Of a stretch of 18,807 nucleotides of DNA, positions 9,470-17,815 are shown piece by piece. Every line of letters begins with the position of its first letter. The stretch's first letter is position 1. A program made the translations under genes and the position numbers. The notes beneath the pieces were generated by a model. That model saw nothing but the letters and a program-made list of their open reading frames with translations, made no database searches and was not told where the DNA came from. Source of the stretch: Byssochlamys sp. IMV 00236 (taxonomy: Eukaryota > Ascomycota > Eurotiomycetes > Eurotiales > Thermoascaceae); the NCBI GenBank assembly GCA_001931875.2, contig MSJH02000208.1:1-18807 (forward strand), in the 5' to 3' direction.

Positions 9470-11404
9470 TTAAACATCCAATATCTTTCGATTCTGTGGA
9501 CTTTTAGCCTCTTCACCATTACTTGATAAACCACGCATACGTTCCCAGATATCTTGACTGATACTATTCTTATCATTATGTGTTTCCGCATTCAACTGCT
9601 GCTCCCATTGTTCATGATCTGATGCAGTATACGTCTTGACTTCATGAGGAGAAAATGCAGCTGCTGCCGTTGGCGTAGGACGATGAGGGTTATTTGGGTT
9701 ATCCCTATCTAATTCCTTATTATATACAAACAATGGATAATCACGGCTATGGCTTCTCTCCGAAGAAGTCATGGCTCGCATCCATCGAGGGTTCATTGGA
9801 TTTGATCTTCTACGTGTACGTCTCTTATAATAATAATAGCCAATAATACCAATAAGTATCAGAGCAAAGAAAGTAAACCCAATGCCAAAGCCTTCTTTCT
9901 TGGCTGTGTCAGAGATTGGAGCTAGAGGGTTTTGAATGACACTAAAGTCGTAGTCAAGAGGCTTAAAGGTTACTTCATTGACATTAGGTATAGTAAATTG
10001 ACATTGAGCAGATGGTGAATTGGTTGGAATGAGACTACCGGCGTCAACATCAGTCACCCATTTCCAGTTGTTCATATCAAGGATGTAAACCGAAGGATTG
10101 TAGCTATTTTGGCTTGTCTTGCCCATCATGACAACCATATAATTGTTAATGCTCGCTGCTCCATGGGCAAATAATCCAGGCGGTGAGGTACCGCCAACTG
10201 ATTTCTTTGACCAAGCCAGTGTGCAGGTATCAAGAACATAAACGTCAGGACTAGCAACGGTGAAATCGGCTTTGCTTTTGGGGATATAGCCACCAAACAT
10301 AACAATGGATCTACCATCAGGTCCAGGCACGGCAGAGTAGCTTTATATAAAAAAGTGGTAAGAAGATTGTCTTTGCTAAGCTTCAGTATATGCTTACCCA
10401 AATCGAACAGGCGGAATATCACCATAAGTTGCTACAGTTGCAGCTGTGTTTGAACCAAGATCATAGACTAGTACACTATTGAAATCAGCCCAGATGCCTT
10501 CGGGAAGTGCTTTTGATACGTTTGCTCCATAAGTGATGCCACCCATGATAAATATTTGATTGTTACTATAGCAAAAGTTATATGAATATATTCGCTTTTA
10601 CAAAAAGATCTTTTATATTCTTACATAATGTTGGAACTGTGGCCGGCTCTTCCAGGACGATGTTGATTAGGATATGCTGGATCAGAGTATTTCCAAGGCA
10701 TTATTGATTGTGCCGTATCCATTTCTATAAATTCCGATGACTTTGTGCAATGTTGGTACTTTTTCATCTATAAAGAGGTTTTTTTCTTTGCACACTTACA
10801 GCACTCGAATTTTTGAATTCATGATTTGTAACTGGTAGACCGCCGTAGAAATATGCAACACCCGTTTTTGGGTGTATGGATGCTGTCATCAATGCAGTTA
10901 CTGGTGGCCATGGTGCTTGTATGGTTGCTATCGTAAAGTTAGTTGACCTTCTTTTTTCAATTCAAATAATGCATACCTTGAGCGCATTTCACACTTAAAT
11001 CAGATCCAAAAGCACAGCTAGCCATTTTTTCCATGAGATCGGTGCTGTTTGCAGCCCATAGCAAAAAATCGTTTTTAGCCCCCTTGAATGCTACACCATA
11101 CTTATAAGATGGAGTGCCGGCATTCAGATAGTACCATCTAAGAGAGTTTAAGTGTATTCCATCGGTATAATTAAGGATGGAAAAATTTGCCTAGACAATG
11201 GGATTAAGTATAGTGCTTACTATGAATAAATAAAGGTCTTACAGTTTCTTCTCCACCAACAGCAAAAATTGCATTGTTGGAAACAATCGTCGAAAAGAAG
11301 GACCTATTATCAGAGGCTTGTTGCTGAGCTATTGATAAATTTGGAAAGAGTGATAGCCCTACAATGGCTATTTGAACAAGAGATATTCCAGCTCTTGTTT
11401 TCAT
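9470..11404 (-). CDS. Membrane-anchored kelch-repeat (beta-propeller) protein, 6 exons
   Basis: Predicted secreted kelch beta-propeller tethered by one membrane helix; partner and function unknown. Exons: 11404-11243, 11190-10977, 10927-10800, 10740-10625, 10565-10398, 10340-9470; 552 residues. N-terminal signal peptide about 1-26 (MKTRAGISLVQIAIVGLSLF). Kelch-type blades end in FAVGGEE, YFYGGLP, FIMGGIT and VMFGGYI, with a weaker VVMMGKT, and carry spaced YVLDT/YILDM plus W strands (LAW, WKW). A hydrophobic helix at about 415-434 (GFTFFALILIGIIGYYYY) is followed by the stop-transfer KRRTRRR and a ~110-residue polar cytoplasmic tail. Exon 4's start is the least certain point: acceptor AAG at 10741 gives a 59-nt intron, whereas the alternative TAG at 10768 would need an improbably short 32-nt intron. 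An in-frame ATG 75 nt upstream (11479) would add a Phe-rich extension; I prefer 11404 because it begins a normal signal peptide. Such type I kelch proteins are common in Mucoromycota. Confidence 0.88.
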
Positions 11405-12005
11405 GTTGTTAAAGGAAAGTAAAAATGGATTTCTGAAGAAAAAAAAGAAGAAAAGGAATATAAAAAAGTGTGGAGACATGGGAAATATGTTCTCAGTTGA
11501 TGAATAGGTAACATCAACAAGTTGTACAATTCACTTTTGTTACTTGTGAATTACTCATGATTCATGCGGATCCTCAATTGGCCAGACTCTGAGTTCTATA
11601 TGTGATGCTCATAGATTTTGTTGGTAAATCAATAAAGTCTGTAAACCTTTTTTTCAGTTTCTTTTTTATTCAAATAAAAGGCTTGTCAAGCTAAGCAATC
11701 AATACATTCAAATAGATCCATTGCTTAAGTTGTAACCTTTTTATATTTTCAACAGGTGATTTTGGTTGGATCAGACGAATTATATTCAGGAAAGCCAAGA
11801 TCTTTTAAATATTACATAATTGGCTTTATAGTTCCTTCAAGTTGCTATCATTGCTACAAGAATAAATTATCTTTAAAGTTAGCTTTAAAAACATCTTCTT
11901 TGACCTTTGTACATTTATGTAAATATAGATATTGTATGTTTCTAATGTTGCACGTACCAATAAGCATTGAAACATTGTTCACATAGTTAAGCAATGATGA
12001 AGTGA
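11405..12005. other. Kelch-gene promoter side and gene-free DNA
   Basis: Minus-strand leader and promoter of the kelch gene. Two inverted repeats sit 124-163 nt upstream of its chosen start: AATTCAC/GTGAATT at 11528-11552 and CATGATTCATG at 11556-11566. The plus-strand frame at 11756-11986 has no recognisable features and I do not call it a gene. Confidence 0.4.
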
Positions 12006-12297
12006 TACACTAACCTTGCAGAGAAGAAAGTTTTTGAAGTCAAATTTACCGAAAAACATAAAATTGCCTATGCAACTGATGCTTTCGAGGTATATATATA
12101 TTTTTTCTTTAGATAATTATTGCTTTAATCACTTTAAAGCTTGCTGCAAATGCTTACTCAAATGACAAAAGAGAGCACTTTACTTATTATCTTGGAGCTG
12201 TTATTACTCTCAGGGGACATATCTCAATCAAACAACTAACGATTCAAATGACGCTCCTGTATTCGATTATATCATTTTCCCTGTTGATACAGAATGA
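12006..12297 (+). pseudogene. Decayed coding island of unknown family
   Basis: Plus-strand frame from 12006 reads EVKFTEKHKIAYATDAFE up to a GTATAT donor-like site at 12090. An intron-like stretch ends TTTAAAG at 12139, after which the reading resumes as LAANAYSNDKREHFTYYLGA. The frame then changes near 12207 and ends NDAPVFDYIIFPVDTE followed by TGA (12295-12297). The composition is protein-like (charged and aromatic mix, no low complexity), and the intron has the size used by neighbouring genes. No start codon is visible upstream in frame. I do not recognise the family. An intact multi-exon gene is not excluded but would need unsupported splices. Confidence 0.3.
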
Positions 12298-12641
12298 TCA
12301 TGCACGGTACTATTCCCCTAGTCAACATCTGAGACAATTCTCTTTTACAGTCATACACGATTGAAATGCTTTCTTTCTTTCTCATGTTGTAAGGGAATGT
12401 ATGGCTTTAGTTAGTATGAGGTATTGAATAATTGTGACAGATAGACGATGTATCTGCAATGAATAATTAAGGACAAAAGCTTCAATCCAGACGTTTTTTT
12501 ATGAAAGCTAATTTAGTTTCTAATTATTTTATTTTATGATTTATTGCTTAAGTTATCTTTATTTTAGTCCAAAAACAGGATACAGCCAAAGAAAAATGAT
12601 ATACCAAAGCACTGATAACATACCTCGGTCTTTATAGAACT
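12298..12641. other. Gene-free AT-rich spacer
   Basis: Between two coding-like islands. Neither strand shows a frame or motif that I can support. Confidence 0.5.
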
Positions 12642-12644
12642 TAA

Positions 12645-12890
12645 TTCAACTACCGTACGGTTATAGTCAACGTAAATGACTTAAAAGAATGGCCTTATTT
12701 AGCACGAACATCACAAGCATGACAACAGGCGGCAATCTTGGTGGGCATTGGAGGTTATCCTGACAAACGTCAGTTCGATTATGATGTTTTAGTTTGTTGG
12801 GGGCAAAAAGATGCGGAAAAAGTAATACAACCTGTTGCTTTATATGCTCTTCTCTTCTGCCCGTTAGCTTTATCTTTGGTGCGGAAATGA
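12645..12890 (+). pseudogene. Decayed coding island with internal TGA, unknown family
   Basis: One frame runs from after a TAA (12642-12644) to a TGA at 12888-12890, broken once by TGA at 12720-12722. It reads RTVIVNVNDLKEWPYLARTS, then the stop, then QQAAILVGIGGYPDKRQFDY, then VLVCWGQKDAEKVIQPVA and a hydrophobic end. The interrupted position would fit a lost Trp codon (TGG to TGA), a single transition. No start ATG is seen. It may belong to the same lost gene as the island at 12006-12297, which lies on the same strand 350 nt upstream. I cannot name the family. Confidence 0.35.
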
Positions 12891-13248
12891 AATGAATTAT
12901 AGACAGTAACTTTTAAATCCGTTCTATTAGCGCTTATCTAATATTCAAATGTAATAGTGTAAATGAAGAAAATTGACGCTTTCATTCCAATTGTCATGAA
13001 AATATGTTGGCCATGTTACGCTAATTGAGTCGAGTATTTATAGTATCGCAGTGTAATACACAGCTCGTGGGATATCTAACATTTTTGTTCGGATAAGTCA
13101 TACATGCTTTTTTTTTTTTTTCTTCTTTTTTTGCTCCCTATTAGTTTGCATTGTACTAAGTCCGTTTATAATTGACAAATATACTAATGGAGAGGCAGAT
13201 CATTAAAACAATTTTTACATCATAAAGTAATGATTAACATGCATGTTT
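12891..13248. other. Gene-free AT-rich spacer
   Basis: Contains a T-rich run (about 13107-13132) and no coding signal that I can support. Confidence 0.5.
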
Positions 13249-13377
13249 TCTCCCATACTCACTGTTTGGATACTATCGGTTGTACCAACAACGATGCCTC
13301 GGATCATTATTTTTATTGCCATATGCTTAGCTGTAGGAGAAGCTCAGAAGCTTGTTATTGGACAGTTTATTAATTAA
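13249..13377 (+). pseudogene. Short hydrophobic remnant, possibly of a membrane transporter
   Basis: A 42-codon frame ending TAA at 13375-13377 reads SPILTVWILSVVPTTMPRII, then IFIAICLAVGEAQKLVIG. The hydrophobic stretches split by a Pro-Thr-x-x-Pro-Arg turn and the later G-Q-F are reminiscent of a major facilitator superfamily helix pair. This is a visual impression only. No flanking helices are readable. It could be a chance frame. Confidence 0.2.
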
Positions 13378-14030
13378 AGGCTTCAGTGTATTAATTGTTG
13401 CCATGATACGATGTTAACTACGGCGTCATACAGGAGAGAGAAGTATTGCATTCTGTTAGTAATTATATGTAACCCTAGAAGACAAGTCATTGATAATTTT
13501 TTGTTAATGAAAAGGAGAAAAGTTTTACTTTGCAGGTGTAGAGCTACTTTTTCGGATAATAATGGACTATATTAAGTCTATTACAATGATTTACAGCAGT
13601 CATATTAATACAGTTCATTAGAAGTTGACAATATTTGTTGTATGAGAGGATGTTGTTTGTAATAATAAACTATTTTCCTTATCACTTCTCTATTATTCGA
13701 AGCATATCACAGGTGAGATTCGTGTTTGAAACTTTGACATTGCTGTTTTGTTAAAAATCGTAAATCTTTTTGTTATTTGCGTACTATTGTGCTTGTGATG
13801 TTGATTGCTTCTTTTTTTATTTGATTTTTAGAAAGGTAAGGAAGCATTTTTCTGCAGAGAACTTATAGAGTTTGATTCAGGACATAGTTTATTCATTAAC
13901 AAGGGCTGATATCTTTTTCCACAAAATCGATCCGCGGCACCACAGTTGTTATCAGGTACGGTCGTTGAAAGCAGCTCCGAATTCATTACAATAAACGCTG
14001 TGAAGTCGTAGGTGCGCGGTATTTTAAAAG
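13378..14030. other. Gene-free spacer
   Basis: No frame of convincing composition. The part at 13900-14030 is less AT-rich than its surroundings and leads into the next coding-like island. Confidence 0.45.
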
Positions 14031-14440
14031 ATGTACATCATGAACACCGGTCCACACCCGAAACCGTACTCTAATCTTTCACAAGAAAGACTGGCTTCGG
14101 ATGACATTAATCACAATCTTTTGAAAAACGGCCGTCATTGGAAGGCATACTTGTTCTAATTATTGTTGCTTCCGTTCCAGGTTCTGATAAGGTAGTAATA
14201 AGCCCTTATATGCCCCTTTGTTATTTTCAGATAATAAATATAATGAAAAATGTTGTCTTTGATACTATTTCTTCAGATCATTTTCGCGTCACTCATCGTA
14301 GTATTAAGATATACAATGATCAACCTGAACAGTTGTTTACAGGAGAACAAGTCGAACAAATCATTGAGGAAATGTCAAGAAAACTCAATCTTGATATATT
14401 ATGTTATTTGCATCATAAGCTATATTTAAGCTATCGATGA
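14031..14440 (+). pseudogene. Coding-like island with frame change, unknown family
   Basis: A 42-codon frame starting ATG at 14031 (second in-frame ATG at 14040) reads MNTGPHPKPYSNLSQERLAS, then DDINHNLLKNGRHWKAYLF, and stops at 14157-14159. A different frame, open across that stop from 14138, continues LVLIIVASVPGSDK. It then runs past a possible 38-nt intron (GTAGTA at 14192 to TTTTCAG at 14229) into VFDTISSDHFRVTHRSIKIY and a charged helical segment, NDQPEQLFTGEQVEQIIEEM, ending at 14438-14440. A polar N-terminus followed by a hydrophobic segment would suit a small membrane protein interrupted by a one-base indel. Family unknown. Confidence 0.3.
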
Positions 14441-15130
14441 TTTTGTTTAATCATGGTAATACTCTTGAGAGAGAAGCTCTTCTTGCTATAATCAGCTTTA
14501 CATTTGTAAAGTCTAATAAGTCAACTGCAAGCAAAGTATATTCGTTTTTGAAAATATGAATATTATTATAAAGAGGGCTAGTAAATCAAATTTTATAGGG
14601 AGAACTAATGCTGACAGCACGGTTTAATGTCATCAGTAGTGTTATTCATGCTTTTTTATTTATAAAAAGCTTGGCTCAAAAAGCACAGAACCACATTTTC
14701 AGTCTCCATTTCTGCAACTGCACGATAAAATTTTGTCTAAAGTCCGACAACTGTTTTCAAAAAAATCTTCCAATTTAGTCAGATAATTTACCAAAATTAA
14801 GCTAGTTTAGTTTTTTTAGTGCAAAATAAAGAGAATATGGACAAAGAGGCTTTGTATATAAGCACAACATTTGATGGTTCTAGCTGTATCAAGACTAGGA
14901 TTGCTTTATTTTTTGAAAAAGAAGCTGCCGTGGAAAGGCGCCCGGGTAAAATTGACTTCATGTTCCTTTTTTTTTTACTACCAAGAAACTAAAACTCAGA
15001 TTGACAAATGATAACGCTTTTGTCCTAAAAATTCTAGTTGGTAAAAATAGAAGACCACTCATTTTTTCCCTTTCTTTCTTCTCTTTGCTTCTTTCTTTTT
15101 TTTTCTCTTAAAGACAGGATATCAATAAGA
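14441..15130 (+). promoter_or_regulatory. Promoter and leader region of the mucin-like gene
   Basis: No gene seen. A TATATAAG box lies at 14855-14862, about 270 nt before the chosen ATG. A dense C/T tract occupies 15062-15109, directly upstream of the start, a common feature of strongly expressed fungal genes. An in-frame ATG at 15038 would translate this tract into an F/L/S-rich extension, which I consider leader sequence. Confidence 0.45.
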
Positions 15131-16734
15131 ATGAAGCGTTTATCTTTTATATCATACTTATTGATCGTACTGTATGTTTGTTTTCAGGTTGTACATGGTG
15201 TAGCCAATACAACAGAAAGCAAAAACATCCAAGATATCACGTCAAGAGCAGAGCCATCTGCTGGCAATAGTCAAGCTGGAAAATCACCTGCTACTAATGA
15301 TGAAAATTCTGCTGTAAAGTCTGATGATGTAAGTACTACTACCACTTCTACTGCTTCTGCAACTACATCGATTGCCCCTTCGTCGGCACGTACTCCTAAA
15401 GAACCAACCACTGACTCTAACTCTTCTATGTTCCCTACTACTACCTCTAATTCTCAATCCACTTCCATTACCTCTTCTAAACCTACTCCCACTACCTCTG
15501 ATTCCCAACCTACTCACACGTCACAGACCAGTCAATCAAACAACGATGGAAACGGACCAAGCGCTGCTGCTGTCTCATCAGGTTCCTCTTCTGACAACAA
15601 CCCAGCAGTAACAAGTAAACCTGCAACAACACCAGACCCTACGACAACACAGAATCAACCTAGTCCTCCTACATCCAAAACTACAGATCCTCCAACTACA
15701 TCTGATCCAGCACCTACCACCTCTGCAAATCCTCCCACCACATCTGATCCAGCACCTACCACGTCTGCTAAGCCTACTACATCAAACCCACCTCCCTCTT
15801 CAACAACTGTTCAGCCCAGCACTACCACTGATGCCAGCTCATCATCAGTTGCCCCCTCTTCTTCATCTGCAGCTTCGACTACGTCATCCACAACTTCTTC
15901 CTCTGTATCTAGTTCTTCTAAAGCAACATCCACAGGTGTTCCTTCTACATCCGGTCCTTCTTCAACATCGGCTTCTGCCAGTCCTTCTGTTACTTCTGCT
16001 GTTCCTTCCCCAAAATCAAGTGGCCCTCAATCAACTAATACAGGCGCCATCGTTGGTGGTGTTGTTGGTGGTATCGGTGAGTACTTTAAAAACAAAGACT
16101 ACTTTTTGATGACTAACAAGACTTTTTTTTAGTTGGTGTTGCTTTAATTGGTGGTCTCATAGCCTTCATCAACCGACGCGGCGGATTTACTAGCCGATCA
16201 AGAAAGAGAGGCGACGGTAAAGACGACTACACGATCGATATGAATCAAAATGACTTTGGCCCATCCGCTGCCGCTGTAGGTGCTGGCGCCGCTGCTGCAG
16301 CAGCCCCCATACCTCCCTTTGATAATCATCGCTATCCACATTCTCCTCAACCCATGTATAATACAGCTGCTTCAGTGCCTAGTGAACCCTATAACGATTA
16401 TCATGAGGGCTATAGTCAAGTAGGCGGATACAGCCAAGGTGGTTACAGCCAAGAGGCTTTCCATCCTGATAATGCTGGATACCAAGACAATTATGGTTAC
16501 TATGGATACGGTGCAGGTCATCAAGGATATGATACAAATGCATATTATAATGAACAAGCTTATATGCAACCGCAACAGCACCAAAACATGTATCCAACCT
16601 CGCCTACCACTGTTTCTGGTAATATGTCAGAAGCTGGCTATCATTCTTATTCTGGGGCCCCTGGTGTTGCCCCTGGCGTTGCTCCAGGAGATAAACCCAA
16701 CTTGAAAGAATATAACAAGCCCAACGAGTTATAA
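15131..16734 (+). CDS. Mucin-like Ser/Thr-rich single-pass surface protein with Tyr/Gly/Gln-rich tail
   Basis: Exons 15131-16076 and 16133-16734 (56-nt intron, GTGAGT...TTTAG), 515 residues. Signal peptide about 1-23 (MKRLSFISYLLIVLYVCFQV). Residues ~30-300 are dominated by Ser, Thr and Pro with no cysteine, as in O-mannosylated fungal wall stalks. A Gly-zipper membrane helix at about 305-328 (GAIVGGVVGGIVGVALIGGL) is split by the intron. It is followed by basic NRRGGFTSRSRKRG and a ~185-residue cytoplasmic tail with an Ala run, repeated GYSQ units and many Tyr, Gln and Asn. Architecture matches fungal stress sensors of the Mid2/Wsc/Msb2 style (signal, rigid glycosylated stalk, membrane helix, tail), but no WSC cysteine domain is present, so a sensor role is inference. 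It could also be a simple wall-membrane linker. Start chosen for the signal peptide. Confidence 0.88.
15698..15779 (+). repeat. Tandem 42-nt repeat inside the mucin-like gene
   Basis: Two nearly identical units, starting ACATCTGATCC at 15698 and 15740, encode TSDPAPTTSA followed by NPPT or KPT. This is about two copies, the second partial. Such in-frame minisatellites vary in copy number in fungal surface proteins and alter stalk length. Confidence 0.75.
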
Positions 16735-17323
16735 GCTCAAGGAATAGAGGCATATGTAATTTCATATTGTATTACTTAATACAGTTAATCATAGAACATC
16801 TCTTTCTCATCTTTCAAAATAGACCTTTCATTTTCATGTATAAATGGAGAAACAATTTAACCTTTTGTTACTTTGTAATCATAAATAAAGCATATAGTTA
16901 ATCCTATACACAATTTCTTTTCTGCAGTAAGTTTAGCTTTTTTTTTAGCGAAACGAAAGCTTTGCAGAAGTTTGCTTTAATATTTACAAATATCTGTTGA
17001 TCCGCTCACAAGATGAACATAAAACGATAATGATAGTACTTATGACTCTTTTTTTATTATGTCATAGGTTATTGAGCAGACATGATTCTGATAATTTAAA
17101 AATCAATCAGTACACATAATCAAGGACATTCACCAAAAACTACAAGAAAACAGAGTTATAGCACAAATATCAATATTCCAAATAGATCCTTTTCAAAAAG
17201 AATTCCACTATAATAAAAGGATGCATCGCTTGCAACCTGTACGGTTTGGTGAGGTTTATCAATTGTCCTCGCAGGAGCGGAAAAACAGAAACACCAAAGG
17301 ACGAGCTGGATTGAGAGGCAGTG
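16735..17323. other. 3' flank of the mucin-like gene and gene-free DNA
   Basis: AATAAA at 16883-16888 lies about 150 nt after the stop and is a plausible polyadenylation signal. A discontinuous inverted repeat occupies 16920-16969 (TTCTGCA...AGCTTT/AAAGCT...TGCAGAA). The remainder up to the transposon boundary shows no gene that I can support; frames on either strand at 17160-17320 lack recognisable features. Confidence 0.5.
16883..16888 (+). terminator. Probable polyadenylation signal of the mucin-like gene
   Basis: Canonical AATAAA about 150 nt beyond the stop codon on the coding strand, in an AT-rich 3' flank. Motif and position only. Confidence 0.5.
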
Positions 17324-17325
17324 TA

Positions 17326-17355
17326 CAGTGCCCTCGAAAAAGTATGTTCCATTTT
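17326..17355 (+). repeat. Left terminal inverted repeat of the Tc1/mariner remnant
   Basis: CAGTGCCCTCGAAAAAGTAT and the following ten bases, directly after TA. The CAGT start and roughly 30-bp length are typical of Tc1-like ends. The right boundary of the repeat cannot be fixed without its partner. Confidence 0.7.
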
Positions 17356-17380
17356 TTAAAAGTTCGATAAGACGATACTT

Positions 17381-17815
17381 TTCTCTTATAAACACATAAG
17401 ATGGGCTTATTTAACCTTGTCTCAAAAAGAAAAAATTGTTACCAGACGCTGCGATGGTATTTCGGCGGCATAAATTGCCATTGAAGAAAACATTCCAGAA
17501 AGAACCGTACGTCGAGTTTACCAGCAATGGAAAAAACATGGGACAATAGAGATAAAACCTAAGTCTGGAAGGCCACCTCTTTTCAATGATAGAAAAAGAA
17601 GAGAGCTAGGAAGAGTGGTACGAGCAAACCGCCTTGCTACTCTTAAAGAAATTAGTCAACTAATCAGCACCAAGGCTTGTGAGGACACCATTCACAAATA
17701 ACTTAAAAAACTTGACTAAGTTTCTCGTGTGGCTGTCAAGAAGTCGCTTCTAAATGAAAAGCAACAAAAAGCAAGGTATGCTTTTGCAAAAGATTATGCT
17801 CACTGGACAGAGGAG
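17381..17815 (+). pseudogene. Transposase N-terminal fragment (Tc1/mariner), three stops
   Basis: One frame carries a helix-turn-helix region: LTLSQKEKIVTRRCDGISAA, then a stop, then IAIEENIPERTVRRVYQQWK. It continues with the linker motif SGRPPLF (the GRPR-type hook of these transposases), then the second DNA-binding half ANRLATLKEISQLIS and VSRVAVKKSLLNEKQQKARY. It ends with AKDYAHWTEE, which in intact proteins sits just before the first catalytic Asp. In-frame TAA codons occur at 17471, 17699 and 17717. No ATG is found; an ATA near 17396 may be the altered start. The DDE catalytic domain is absent, so no active enzyme can be made. About 40% of a normal ~340-residue transposase remains. Confidence 0.82.

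Larger units (their letters stand above)
17324..17815 (+). mobile_element. 5' half of a degenerate Tc1/mariner transposon
   Basis: Begins at a TA dinucleotide (17324-17325), the target of this superfamily, followed by the left terminal repeat CAGTGCCCTCGAAAAAGTAT and about 60 nt of leader before the transposase frame. The element ends abruptly near 17815, where transposase similarity stops. The matching right terminal repeat (reverse complement ending GGCACTG) is not present in the remainder of the window, so the 3' half, including the catalytic part, is lost or lies elsewhere. Confidence 0.8.

Noticed and set aside
10768..10799. 32-nt intron alternative in the kelch gene (acceptor TAG)
   Set aside because: Too short for splicing; the smallest other intron here is 48 nt, and a 59-nt alternative keeps the frame.
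2175..11404. RAD50, DHH1 and kelch gene as a functional cluster
   Set aside because: No shared pathway or shared promoter; common orientation and short spacing alone do not support a system.
11756..11986. 76-codon plus-strand frame
   Set aside because: Composition matches random AT-rich DNA, with no motif or membrane pattern.
15284..16109. Additional frames on both strands over the mucin-like gene
   Set aside because: Arise from the Ser/Thr/Pro codon bias of the real frame; no independent support.
16372..16597. Minus-strand frames opposite exon 2 of the mucin-like gene
   Set aside because: Shadows of the Tyr/Gln-rich tail.
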